Virus record (IMG/VR): IMGVR_UViG_3300015371_000084
Span: 1-41,721 of that record
Origin: a virus
Length of the DNA: 41,721 bases
Direction: 5' to 3' (one strand)
Shown here: positions 5,824 to 13,064 of the stretch, one piece after another
How the letters are laid out: the number at the start of each line of letters is the position of its first letter
Position numbering within the stretch: position 1 is the stretch's first letter
Notes under the pieces: generated by a model
What the model was told of the DNA's origin: nothing
Databases searched by the model: none
Seen by the model: only the letters and a program-made list of their open reading frames with translations
Program-made: the position numbers and the translations under genes

Positions 5824-6387
5824 TCAGCCTCGGCGCAGCGATCGGTGCTGCTGCTTGCAGGCCGGACAGACGAACGTCACCACGTCGCGGCCCTCCATGT
5901 CCTCCTCGATGTTGAGCAGCTGCACCGTGGTCTCGTCGCGCCAGTCACCGGTGCATTCGAGAAGGACCCTGATCACGCGCTCCCCATAGGGCGAGGCGTC
6001 GGCCCCCGCCCCGGGGCCCCCCGGGCCCTCCCGGGAGGCGTCACCGGGCGCGCCAGAACGCGCCACAGGCGCACCGGCGCCCGGGGGTGTACCCATGGGC
6101 GTCCCCATGGGCGTCCCGGCGCCCGGAGGCGTCCCGGTGGGCGTCCCACCCGGCGCCCCGTGGGGCGTCCTCCCCATGGCCGTCCCGGGGCCTCCCGGGA
6201 GGACGCCCCGGGAGGCGTCCAGATTGCGCCGCGCCTGCCGCGCCAGCTGCTCGAATGAGTGAGTGCCGGACTCGAGGATCTCGCGCACGCTGCCATCGCG
6301 CTCGTACACCACGATGCGCTGGCAGGGTTGGCCGTTGCGCAGGACGATCTCGCGCGTGTAGGTCAGGTCTCGTAGCTTCATCTTCAT
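5824..6387 (-). CDS. Protein with collagen-like Gly/Pro/Thr low-complexity insert, 187 aa
   Basis: The start at 6387 follows ACACAGGAGACGACA. Residues 1-60 form an ordinary domain (MKMKLRDLTYTREIVLRNGQ...). Residues about 62-130 are almost only G, P, T, A and M in short repeats such as GTPTGTPPGAGTPMGTPMGT. Residues 133-187 form a second domain with C145 and a CPAC pair at 174-177, a partial zinc ribbon. The insert is encoded by repeats of GGGCGTCC/GGACGCCC type and may be an expanded linker. The same GC-rich palindromic words occur in non-coding DNA at 15.76 kb, so the insert may be a repeat invasion rather than a selected protein feature. Confidence 0.7.
   Translation of the reverse strand: MKMKLRDLTYTREIVLRNGQPCQRIVVYERDGSVREILESGTHSFEQLARQARRNLDASRGVLPGGPGTAMGRTPHGAPGGTPTGTPPGAGTPMGTPMGTPPGAGAPVARSGAPGDASREGPGGPGAGADASPYGERVIRVLLECTGDWRDETTVQLLNIEEDMEGRDVVTFVCPACKQQHRSLRRG
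6006..6220. repeat. GC-rich tandem/palindromic repeat inside a gene
   Basis: The stretch is built from short imperfect units, mainly GGGCGTCC, GGCGCCCGG and CCCGGGAGGCGTC, in direct and inverted order. It encodes the Gly/Pro/Thr linker of the 187-aa protein. CCCGGGAGGCGTC also occurs at 15763-15775 outside genes, which suggests a mobile or expanding repeat family. Confidence 0.6.
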
Positions 6388-6417
6388 TGTCGTCTCCTGT
6401 GTTTTGGGGGTGCTGCG

Positions 6418-6789
6418 TTAAACGCGGACGGGCTGGATCGTGTACATCACATGGCCGAGGTCGCCCGACGAGTACCCTTTCCACTCGATGGGTTCACCGT
6501 AGTCGCGCTCGGCGGCAGCCCTCGCCTCCGGCAGCGTCTTGTAGTTCCGGCGCCAGCGCTCGGTGGTGTACTCGGTGCCCATCGGCCCGCCCAAGTTCGT
6601 GAGGTCCTCGTTGATCAGCTGATAGGCCACGATGGTCAGCGGCTCTGCAGTCCGGGCCACTGACAGCGAGTGCGACGGTACGTCATTGCAGGACGCCACC
6701 TCGCCGCAGCACTCGCAGGGCCCATGGCTGCGGCGCAGGCTGTCGAGGGGCCAGCCGGCCCGCTTGCCGCACGCGTCACAGTAGAACAT
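6418..6789 (-). CDS. Small zinc-finger protein, 123 aa
   Basis: The N-terminus carries C4-x2-C7 (FYCDACGK) and a second pair near residue 25 (CECCGE), a classic four-cysteine zinc site. The C-terminal part (about 70-123) contains a charged helix, LPEARAAAERDYGEPIEWKG, followed by a beta-rich end. The start at 6789 follows AAAGGAGCGCGCG and overlaps the upstream gene by 14 bases. The N-terminal ribbon may recognise nucleic acid or another protein. No family is recognised. Confidence 0.65.
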   Translation of the reverse strand: MFYCDACGKRAGWPLDSLRRSHGPCECCGEVASCNDVPSHSLSVARTAEPLTIVAYQLINEDLTNLGGPMGTEYTTERWRRNYKTLPEARAAAERDYGEPIEWKGYSSGDLGHVMYTIQPVRV

Positions 6790-7096
6790 CGCGCGCTCCT
6801 TTGCGCTCGATGATGTACGCGCCGCAGTCGTTGCAGCTCACCGCCTCGGTACCGTCATCGAGGTCGATGCGGGTCAGCGCTTGCGGCGCTTCGCCCTCTT
6901 GCTTCTCGGGATAGTCGGCCGTGCAGGTTGCGTAGTGCCTGATCAGCGGCGTGGTGTACGGCCGAACGATCTCGCGCGCGGCCTCGTACACGTTGGTGAT
7001 TTCGGCCGGTGCGTAGCGCGCTTTGTCGAGCGCCTTGGCGATCCGCTGCACGAGGATGCGCTCCAACTCCGGTGACAGCTTGCCTACCTTATCCAT
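6776..7096 (-). CDS. Hypothetical protein with one C-x2-C pair, 106 aa
   Basis: The first half is helical (MDKVGKLSPELERILVQRIA...). The second half carries C78 and a CNDC pair near residue 93 (SCNDCGAYIIERKG), a likely metal site. The start at 7096 follows CAAGGAGAGCAGC. Its end overlaps the next gene. No specific family is recognised. Confidence 0.65.
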   Translation of the reverse strand: MDKVGKLSPELERILVQRIAKALDKARYAPAEITNVYEAAREIVRPYTTPLIRHYATCTADYPEKQEGEAPQALTRIDLDDGTEAVSCNDCGAYIIERKGARDVLL

Positions 7097-7109
7097 GCTG
7101 CTCTCCTTG

Positions 7110-7322
7110 TCAGTGTAGGGTGCGACGGCTGTGGTCCGGCTTGCCGTCGGGCGGAATGCCGAACACGCAGAGGCTGAGGGCCGCGGCGAGGCGGCGCACC
7201 GGGTGCACCGCGTGCTGGTAGTGCGTCAACACTATAGCGGCCTGCCGCGACCAGAGGCGGCGGTGCGCCTTGTAGCAGGCTGCCGCGGCGGCCCGGTTGT
7301 CGTACTCGGTGATGTGTCTCAT
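7110..7322 (-). CDS. Small basic protein, 70 aa
   Basis: The start at 7322 follows CACAGGAGACCAAC, matching the conserved leader. The product is rich in Ala, Arg and His (YDNRAAAAACYKAHRRLW...) and helical. A TATAGT word lies within it on the same strand at about 7228-7233, 132 bases upstream of the next start; whether it is used is unknown. No family is recognised. Confidence 0.55.
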   Translation of the reverse strand: MRHITEYDNRAAAAACYKAHRRLWSRQAAIVLTHYQHAVHPVRRLAAALSLCVFGIPPDGKPDHSRRTLH

Positions 7323-7359
7323 GTTGGTCTCCTGTGCAGGGGCCGGTCTGCCCCCTGAG

Positions 7360-7785
7360 CTAATTCACAACACTCCACCCCCGACCCGCGAGGCAGCGCT
7401 GTACGATTTGATACTGCGACAGGTTGGCATAGTCGGCCAAGACGTAGCCGCGCGCCCCGGCCCCGGCTGCACTGCCGGCTGCGACTGCCACGAGATCGCG
7501 GCCACGCAAACCGAGCGCGGCACCGATCAGCGTGCCGAAGATCGCGCCCGCCACCGCGTTATTAACGGCGGCCTTGTCGCGGTCGACTTGCAAGGCAAAG
7601 GCATTGCATTCGCGCGTGTCTTGGTCGAGTAGGAGGGCCATGTCGCAATACGGACTCTCCACCGGGCAATGGCGCTGCCCCCCAACCAGATCCACCACCG
7701 GCTTGTAGTCCGTGGCCGGGCGCACCGTCCGCGCACAACCCCCGATCATCACGACGACAAGCATCATTGCCAAAATGCGTACCAT
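7360..7785 (-). CDS. Lipoprotein with glycine-zipper domain, 141 aa
   Basis: The N-terminus is a lipoprotein signal: basic MVR, a hydrophobic core LAMMLVVVMI, and a lipobox ending at C17 (IGGC). A glycine-zipper membrane segment follows at about residues 75-110 (AVAGAIFGTLIGAALGL, then AAGSAAGAGARG). Cysteines at about 39, 47 and 60 could form disulphides in the periplasm. Such a protein should be exported and lipid-anchored in a Gram-negative envelope. In phages, small early lipoproteins can block superinfection or protect a receptor; this is inference. The start at 7785 follows CGAGGGAGAAAAAAC. It is the only clear envelope protein in this gene cluster. Confidence 0.75.
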   Translation of the reverse strand: MVRILAMMLVVVMIGGCARTVRPATDYKPVVDLVGGQRHCPVESPYCDMALLLDQDTRECNAFALQVDRDKAAVNNAVAGAIFGTLIGAALGLRGRDLVAVAAGSAAGAGARGYVLADYANLSQYQIVQRCLAGRGWSVVN

Positions 7786-7824
7786 GTTTTTTCTCCCTCG
7801 GGTTAATTGTAAAAGTCTTCCAAG

Positions 7825-7899
7825 TCACGGCATGTTTTCGTCGTGATGGTCGGGGTCGTGCGGCAGTTCGTCTTGCGGAATGGGTTCAATTCTGTTCAT
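7825..7899 (-). CDS. Very small acidic/histidine peptide, 24 aa
   Basis: ATG at 7899 opens a 24-codon frame (MNRIEPIPQDELPHDPDHHD...) that starts five bases after the stop of the small membrane protein. There is no strong ribosome-binding site, so expression would depend on coupling. The peptide is acidic and His-rich. It may be a real micro-gene or chance. Confidence 0.35.
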   Translation of the reverse strand: MNRIEPIPQDELPHDPDHHDENMP

Positions 7900-7904
7900 C
7901 GCTT

Positions 7905-8099
7905 TTACCACCGCGCGAAGAGGATGGCCGCCGCCGCGACCAGTGCGACCGCGCCGACGGCAATGGTTAGCAGTACGGCGCGCTGGATGGCGTAGTGCCG
8001 CAGCGGGCTGAGGCCGCGGCCATTGGTCTTCGTGCTGCCTTTGCCCGCGTGGAACGTGCGCAGCATATCGACCAGATCGTCTTGGGCGTCGCTGTTCAT
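7905..8099 (-). CDS. Small single-span membrane protein, 64 aa
   Basis: I chose ATG at 8099 because it follows CCAAGGAGGAATC. The N-terminal 40 residues are polar and charged; residues about 42-62 form one transmembrane helix (AVLLTIAVGAVALVAAAAIL) ending FARW. The tail-anchored topology places the N-terminus in the cytoplasm. It overlaps the upstream stop (ATGA). No family is recognised; a membrane-acting early phage peptide is plausible. Confidence 0.65.
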   Translation of the reverse strand: MNSDAQDDLVDMLRTFHAGKGSTKTNGRGLSPLRHYAIQRAVLLTIAVGAVALVAAAAILFARW

Positions 8100-8419
8100 G
8101 ATTCCTCCTTGGTGGTGGGTTCGGTTGCTGCCGGCTGCGGCGTGTCCTGCTCCAGCGCGGCCAACTTCGCGTCCAGCCGCACCATCGAATTGATGTCCCA
8201 CGCACCGGCGCGATTCAACTCCAGCGCATGCTTCATCAGGCTTACCGCGTTGCGCAGTGCGGCGATCTCACCGACGTTCAGCACGACTGCGCGCTCGTGT
8301 CCGACCAAGCCCGAGATGTGCACGGTGGTGAGCGCCTCTTCGCGGTGCGTCTTGTTGCTGAAGCGGCTGCGGTACTTGAGCGGGATGCGCTTGACCGTCG
8401 TCTTCGAAGTCATCTTCAT
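8096..8419 (-). CDS. Hypothetical protein, 107 aa
   Basis: ATG at 8419 (MKMTSKTTVKRIPLKY...) follows CAGGAGACAACA, and a second ATG lies six bases later. The protein starts basic, has a mixed middle (VHISGLVGHERAVVLNVGEI) and two helices, and ends in a Pro/Thr/Glu-rich tail. No family is recognised. Confidence 0.65.
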   Translation of the reverse strand: MKMTSKTTVKRIPLKYRSRFSNKTHREEALTTVHISGLVGHERAVVLNVGEIAALRNAVSLMKHALELNRAGAWDINSMVRLDAKLAALEQDTPQPAATEPTTKEES

Positions 8420-8441
8420 TGTTGTCTCCTGTAGTGTGGGT

Positions 8442-8552
8442 TCAGTACTGTGCGGCCAACAGCAGCAACAGGCCGAAGGCCGACCAGAGGTCGCCGCCGC
8501 GCAAGGCGTGGAAGGCCAGTGCGATAACGGCCATGCCAAGAAATAGTTTCAT
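8442..8552 (-). CDS. Tiny membrane peptide, 36 aa
   Basis: ATG at 8552 overlaps the upstream stop (ATGA) and encodes MKLFLGMAVIALAFHALRGG followed by a second hydrophobic stretch, WSAFGLLLLLAAQY. It forms two short membrane segments around a GGD turn. It is too short for most gene finders, but the tight coupling and clear hydrophobic pattern support it. Confidence 0.5.
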   Translation of the reverse strand: MKLFLGMAVIALAFHALRGGDLWSAFGLLLLLAAQY

Positions 8553-8713
8553 GCGGCCTTGTCCTTCGCTTCCCACTTGAACTTGGCCTCGTTCAAAACC
8601 CGCGCGACCGTTTCGGCATCGGCGAGGTTGTTGGTCTTGCAGAGTACGTAGAAGTTTTTATACATGACCACCCACGTGCAGCGCGTCAGCTTCCATACGG
8701 TCCAGTGCTTCAT
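8549..8713 (-). CDS. Small hypothetical protein, 54 aa
   Basis: I chose ATG at 8713 (MKHWTVWKLTRCTWVVMYKN...), which follows ACACAGGAGAACATC. The N-terminal half is beta-like and aromatic; the C-terminal half is one helix (DAETVARVLNEAKFKWEAKD). Its pattern resembles small phage domains that fold as two strands and a helix. The 206 bases upstream hold only a short hairpin (GAGCGCG/CGCGCTC, about 8761-8779) and no gene. Confidence 0.6.
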   Translation of the reverse strand: MKHWTVWKLTRCTWVVMYKNFYVLCKTNNLADAETVARVLNEAKFKWEAKDKAA

Positions 8714-8919
8714 GATGTTCTCCTGTGTTGGTGAAAGTGCCGGTCTTTCCCGGCTGTCTAGAGCGCGATAGGCGCGCTCTCCCACTCCCGCTTCCGGTCG
8801 TTTTGCGTCGGCGTCGCGGTCACTGGTGTCCCACGCCCTCATCTGCTCGGCTTGAACCATCCCGAGAGGCTACCGGTCCCCCGCATGGGCGCGCGCCATG
8901 CGTCGCGTTCACTGCGCTG

Positions 8920-10356
8920 TCACTGCCACAGCGTGCACACCGTCCCCAACCCACCGGGCGGGTCCAACTTGCGCTGGCGGCGGTTGGTGCAGACCCAGAG
9001 GATGGACAGCTGGTCGAAGTCCTCGGGGCACTGCACTTCGCCTTCGAGATCGGTGAAGTACACGACCCCGGCCAGCTCTTCGCCTTGCTCTTCCAGTTCC
9101 AGTGCGACGCGCAGCGGCGGCGCGAAGCGCGTACCGCCACCGCCCTGCGCGTTCTCCAGCGTGATGCGGTCGCCGTTCTCGAAGCGCTCGATGCCGCGCA
9201 CTTGCGTGTCGCAGTAGACCACGATGCAGCCCTTGAGATTGAAGTCCTCGACCAGCTTCTGCGCTGCACCTTCGGCGATGGCCAAGTCCTTCGCGCTCAT
9301 GCTGCCCGAGGTGTCGATCGCGAGCAGCAGATACTTGATGCCCGGCTGCGCGTACGACGGCAGGTAGACCTCGAAGCGCCGCGCCGGCCGGCTCCAACTG
9401 CTCTCGGTCTGGCAGCACTTCTCGGCGAACTCGTCGAGGTACTCGCTGAACGACTTGTCGCACTGTTGCGCGGTGCTGATGGCGCGGCGGATGGACTGCT
9501 CAACGTCACCGCCTGCCGCCAACTCGGCCGTGGTCACCGCCTCTTGCCACTCGCGCTGCAGCTTTTCCAGTTGCGCCTGGTCGAGCGGCTTGGCGTTGAC
9601 TTCGCGCTGCGCCTGGTCCTCGCTCTCTTCGTCCGGGGTGCGCCCGTTGTGCTGCTCACCGCCGTCGTCGCCGTCGCCTTGGGCTTGCTTACCGTCCTTG
9701 GTGTCGCCGTCGTCGTCACCGTCCTCTTCGACCGGCTGTTCCGGCTGCTCACCACTGGCGCCGGCATCGCAACAGTCGCCCATGGAGCCCGCGGCACCGG
9801 CCAGTTCCTGCTTGTCGTCACCGCCTTGCTGCGGCTCGGGTTGCGGTTGTTGCGGCTGTTGCTGCTGCGCTTCTTGGTCGAGGATCGCGTAGACCTGCTC
9901 CGCCGCCATGCCCTCGAAGCGCGGATCCGCCAATCCTTCCGGCGGGAACATCGCCTTGAGTACCGGGTCGTGGTTGAGGCTCAGGTTGGTGACGTGATCA
10001 ATGGCTTCGTTCCAGCGCTTGGGGTCACGGCCCTTGCGGCGGAACGGATGGCCCAGCGCGCAATGCGTGACCTCGTGCACCATGATGTAGACCAGATGCT
10101 CCCACGACTTGCTCAGCACGAACGCGGGATTGAAGCCGATCACGACGGCATCGGTGTACATGGTCGGCGCGCGCCAGTCGACGATCAACTTCAGCCGGTG
10201 CAGCAGCGCCCCGTAGAACGGGTGGTAGATGCAGACATGCATCTTGGCCTTGCGCACCAGCGCCATTGCTTGCGCGCCTTGGTCTGCGCGTTGAATGGCG
10301 AGCGCTGCTTGCTCGGCGGACTCTTGCGTCAGCGTTAAACGTGGTCTCGGTTGCAT
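8920..10356 (-). CDS. Metallopeptidase-like/VWA-like protein (DUF2201 type), 478 aa
   Basis: The N-terminal region (about residues 40-150) contains a zinc-peptidase motif, HEVTHCALGH near residue 94, in the context seen in the DUF2201 N-terminal domain. A long acidic, low-complexity Gln/Asp/Glu linker (about 165-265) follows. The C-terminal VWA-like domain (about 340-478) has a MIDAS-type DTSGSMS near residue 346. Such proteins are partners of MoxR AAA ATPases, forming chaperone-like complexes that insert metals or remodel targets. The cognate MoxR gene lies two genes upstream on the same strand, with one unknown gene between, a conserved trio in phages and bacteria. The start at 10356 follows ACACAGGAGACAACA. 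The substrate is unknown. Confidence 0.85.
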   Translation of the reverse strand: MQPRPRLTLTQESAEQAALAIQRADQGAQAMALVRKAKMHVCIYHPFYGALLHRLKLIVDWRAPTMYTDAVVIGFNPAFVLSKSWEHLVYIMVHEVTHCALGHPFRRKGRDPKRWNEAIDHVTNLSLNHDPVLKAMFPPEGLADPRFEGMAAEQVYAILDQEAQQQQPQQPQPEPQQGGDDKQELAGAAGSMGDCCDAGASGEQPEQPVEEDGDDDGDTKDGKQAQGDGDDGGEQHNGRTPDEESEDQAQREVNAKPLDQAQLEKLQREWQEAVTTAELAAGGDVEQSIRRAISTAQQCDKSFSEYLDEFAEKCCQTESSWSRPARRFEVYLPSYAQPGIKYLLLAIDTSGSMSAKDLAIAEGAAQKLVEDFNLKGCIVVYCDTQVRGIERFENGDRITLENAQGGGGTRFAPPLRVALELEEQGEELAGVVYFTDLEGEVQCPEDFDQLSILWVCTNRRQRKLDPPGGLGTVCTLWQ

Positions 10357-10371
10357 TGTTGTCTCCTGTGT

Positions 10372-11328
10372 CTACTGCGGCGTCGCTGGTGCGACGCTCC
10401 ACGCCTGCTGCAACGGCTTCAAGGCGTCGAGCAGCGTGTCGGCCTTGCTCTTGGTGGCCTTGCGCACTCGGCTGTCGTGGGCGACGGCATCCACGTCCAC
10501 GTCGAGCAACGTCTCCGCGATCTGCTTCCCTAGCGCCGTGATGTTGGGGTCCTGCACGATGCTGTTGAGTTGCGGCAGCGTCGCCACCAGCTTGCGCAGC
10601 GCACCGAAGGTGGTGCTGCGGATGTTGGCGTCCGGATCGGCCAGCTTGCCCTGCAGCGTTTCGACCGTGTCCCTGATGTTGTCGAACACGTCCTGCACGG
10701 CACCCTTCATGCGCGCCCGCATTTCCTCGTCGTAGGCGCGCTTGAGGTCCTTCTCCTCATCCTGCGACAGCGAGAGGCGGAAGTCGTCCGAGGTCGGGAT
10801 GGGCTCCACCAGCACCGCGAAGCGGAACATGCCGCGCACTTCCTGCTCGCTCGGATAGTCCGACTCACGCCACATCTTGCCAAGGCGGACCCGCTGCGCT
10901 TGCACGTTGCTGCGGTAGTTCCGCACGTACTCGTCGACGTGCATCCAGAACTCGCGCTCGAACTTCGCCATGGTCTGCTTGTAGGCGAAGAACGATTGCG
11001 ACGCGAGCAGGCGCTTGAGGTCGTCACCCCATGGCAGCGTGATGCTGCGATGGTAGCGGCGCGCGTTCCAGTAGGTCTGCTCGATCTTGCTCACCACCTC
11101 GGGGTCCATGTAGTGCTTGGTGAAGGTCCCGACCTTGCCCTTGCCACCGGCGCGCTCGCGCAGTTCATCGCTCACGCTGTCGTCACGGCCCTTGCCCCGC
11201 CACATGCCCGCCGTGAGGCGGATGAGCATGGCCCGGGTGCGCAGGTCGGTGCTGTCTTCCTGAACGGCGATGTCTTCCAGCCGCCGCTCGTTACTCTTCG
11301 GCAAGTGCCGCTTGCTGGGCTTGTTCAT
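10372..11328 (-). CDS. Hypothetical protein of the MoxR/VWA cluster, DUF3150-like?
   Basis: The 318-aa protein is mostly helical and charged. An N-terminal basic tail (MNKPSKRHLPKSNERR) is followed by a domain at about 40-200 and a long helical C-terminus. It lies between the MoxR ATPase and the metallopeptidase/VWA gene, with only 15 and 36 bases to its neighbours, so it is very likely a third component or substrate adaptor of that complex. A DUF3150-type protein commonly occupies this slot, but I cannot confirm the match by eye. The start at 11328 follows TCAGGAGAGCAAC. Confidence 0.7.
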   Translation of the reverse strand: MNKPSKRHLPKSNERRLEDIAVQEDSTDLRTRAMLIRLTAGMWRGKGRDDSVSDELRERAGGKGKVGTFTKHYMDPEVVSKIEQTYWNARRYHRSITLPWGDDLKRLLASQSFFAYKQTMAKFEREFWMHVDEYVRNYRSNVQAQRVRLGKMWRESDYPSEQEVRGMFRFAVLVEPIPTSDDFRLSLSQDEEKDLKRAYDEEMRARMKGAVQDVFDNIRDTVETLQGKLADPDANIRSTTFGALRKLVATLPQLNSIVQDPNITALGKQIAETLLDVDVDAVAHDSRVRKATKSKADTLLDALKPLQQAWSVAPATPQ

Positions 11329-11364
11329 GTTGCTCTCCTGAATTATTTTGTGGGGGTGCTGCGC

Positions 11365-12417
11365 TTACACGTAGTCCGCATTCAGCGCGGTGAACGTCGT
11401 CCACGCCTTGGTGCGGGTGAGGTTCGCCTGCAGCAGTTCCACCTTCTTCGCGAACACGAACGCGAATTCCTTGCTCATGCGTTGCGTGTAGGTGAACGCG
11501 GCTTCGATCGAGTCGCGCTTGACATGCGCCGCGAGCGCCGTCGCGAGTGCGTAGCAGACGCTCGGGTCCGTCGGCAACCGGGCACCGCGCGGGTCGAGCA
11601 GGATTTGCTCGATGCTGACCAGCGACAGCAGCGTGCGCAGGAACGCGGCGAACTCCAGGCCGTGCGCCTTGCCTACCGCACCGGCGCAGTACTCGCCCAG
11701 CAGCGCCGCGTCCATCGTGTTCTCGCGCCCGGCCAGTGCCTTGAGCAAGTCCGACAACAGGTGCCACGACCGCGGTGAGGCGAATGCGGCCTCCTTGCTG
11801 CGCGGGTCGAACACCAGCAACGCCTGCGGCCGGTACTTGAGATAGGCGATGATGCGCGAGTCGATGCCCGCGGGTTCCGCAAAGTCCGTGATCCACTGCG
11901 TCACGTTCGCTTCGACTTCAACGTGCCAGAAGCGATTGTTCAGATGCGTGGGCATCGGGCTCGTGCCTGCCGCGTCGCCCAGCCGGTTGCCCATGGCGAG
12001 GAAGCGCCAGCCCGCACCGATGCGCGCTTCGCCGACGCGCCGTTCCAACACGAGGCGCGCAGCGACGTTCTTCACATCGGTCTTCGCCTGCGGCAGTTCA
12101 TCCAACAGGATGATGCCGCGCTCGGCTTCGACCTTCTCGCCGTTGATGATGCAGCTGACCTTGTTGCCCTTGCCGTTGATGATGGGCAACTCTTCCGGGG
12201 CCGCCCAGTACGTTCTACCGTTGCGCTCACGCGGCGTGCCGCGCATGTCAACGCTCTCGTACTCGGTCAAGCGCCAGTCAAGGATGGGCATGCGATCGGC
12301 CGCCGCGAGGTAGTGCGCGACTGTCGACTTGCCAATTCCTGGTGGGCCCCAGCCCAACAGCGGCCGGTCCATGGCGATGGCATAGCGGCAGGCTTCCAGC
12401 AGTTGATTCACGTTCAT
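11365..12417 (-). CDS. MoxR-family AAA+ ATPase
   Basis: I chose ATG at 12417 (MNVNQLLEACRYAIAMDRPL, 350 aa) because it follows ACACAGGAGACGACA. The Walker A motif GPPGIGKST is near residues 24-32, Walker B is in the segment RGIILLDELPQ near 98-108, and a sensor-like stretch FLAMGNRLGD is near 133-142. MoxR ATPases use ATP to remodel or activate VWA-domain partners; the matching VWA/metallopeptidase gene is two genes downstream. The start DMRGTPR...NGRTYW matches the loop found in phage and proteobacterial members. In this phage it may control a protein-maturation or host-takeover step, which is inference. Confidence 0.88.
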   Translation of the reverse strand: MNVNQLLEACRYAIAMDRPLLGWGPPGIGKSTVAHYLAAADRMPILDWRLTEYESVDMRGTPRERNGRTYWAAPEELPIINGKGNKVSCIINGEKVEAERGIILLDELPQAKTDVKNVAARLVLERRVGEARIGAGWRFLAMGNRLGDAAGTSPMPTHLNNRFWHVEVEANVTQWITDFAEPAGIDSRIIAYLKYRPQALLVFDPRSKEAAFASPRSWHLLSDLLKALAGRENTMDAALLGEYCAGAVGKAHGLEFAAFLRTLLSLVSIEQILLDPRGARLPTDPSVCYALATALAAHVKRDSIEAAFTYTQRMSKEFAFVFAKKVELLQANLTRTKAWTTFTALNADYV

Positions 12418-12505
12418 TGTCGTCTCCTGTGTTGTTATGGTGACGCGGTAACCGCGCACCCCTAGCGACGCTGCATGGCAACGTCGCGTAGGCTGCGTGC
12501 TACGC

Positions 12506-12865
12506 TTAAGCGTCGACGACGGTGATCGTTGCCTCGTCGGTTTCCAGCATCGTCTGCAGCAGTTGCTGCGACGGCTCGTCGTGCACGATGAATTCGTAGT
12601 GCATCGAGTCTCTGGCGACCACTACTTTCTTGAACGCTTGCGCGTTGGCGTAGGCGGTGACCAGCGCGACCCATGCAAACGTCTGCGGGGTCGGCTTCTT
12701 GTTGAACAGCGACATGATGCCGTTGTCGTGGTACGGCTTGATGTGCTGGTCGAAGGCTTCCTGCCCGAACTGCGCGATGAACTCGGCGTCGGCCTTCTTG
12801 CCCGCGTCGTTCACGTGGAGATTGAACACCGCGAATTGCCCGTTGAGTCGTTCACGCTTGGCCAT
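12506..12865 (-). CDS. Hypothetical protein, 119 aa
   Basis: The start at 12865 follows ACACAGGAGAAGACC. The product begins MAKRERLNGQFAVFNLHVND and is a mixed alpha/beta protein of the size of a small regulator. It lies just upstream of the MoxR gene; the 88-bp gap between them contains two GC-rich hairpins. No family is recognised. Confidence 0.65.
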   Translation of the reverse strand: MAKRERLNGQFAVFNLHVNDAGKKADAEFIAQFGQEAFDQHIKPYHDNGIMSLFNKKPTPQTFAWVALVTAYANAQAFKKVVVARDSMHYEFIVHDEPSQQLLQTMLETDEATITVVDA

Positions 12866-13064
12866 GGTCTTCTCCTGTGTTGATCACGATTATGATTACT
12901 CCGTCGAAGGTCAGCACGTCGCCCCACTGCACCTTCGGGAACATGCGCCGGCCTGCCGCGCGCCACGCCTGATAGGCGGCGTGAACGCGGTCGTGGGCTG
13001 CTACCGTGTGCAACTGCGGGTTGCGCCCGGGTACCGCGGCAAACGTTACGTGGTACGTTCTCAT
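12852..13064 (-). CDS. Small hypothetical protein, 70 aa
   Basis: I chose ATG at 13064 (MRTYHVTFAAVPGRNPQLHT...), which overlaps the upstream stop (ATGA) and follows GCGAGGCGAGGC. The fold looks like beta-strands with one helix, and VQWGDVLTFDGVIIIVI at the end is strongly beta. It resembles small phage domains that accompany DUF6011 proteins, but no family is certain. Confidence 0.6.
   Translation of the reverse strand: MRTYHVTFAAVPGRNPQLHTVAAHDRVHAAYQAWRAAGRRMFPKVQWGDVLTFDGVIIIVINTGEDHGQA

Noticed and set aside
5356-6258. Plus-strand frame of 280 codons overlapping the Gly/Pro-rich gene
   Set aside because: It is a product of the GC-rich repeat on the opposite strand and has no start signal.
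8725-10338. Long plus-strand frame of 537 codons
   Set aside because: It is a GC-driven shadow of the metallopeptidase/VWA gene on the other strand.
10570-11778. Plus-strand frame of 402 codons
   Set aside because: It is antisense to the DUF3150-like and MoxR genes and shows no domain pattern or start signal.
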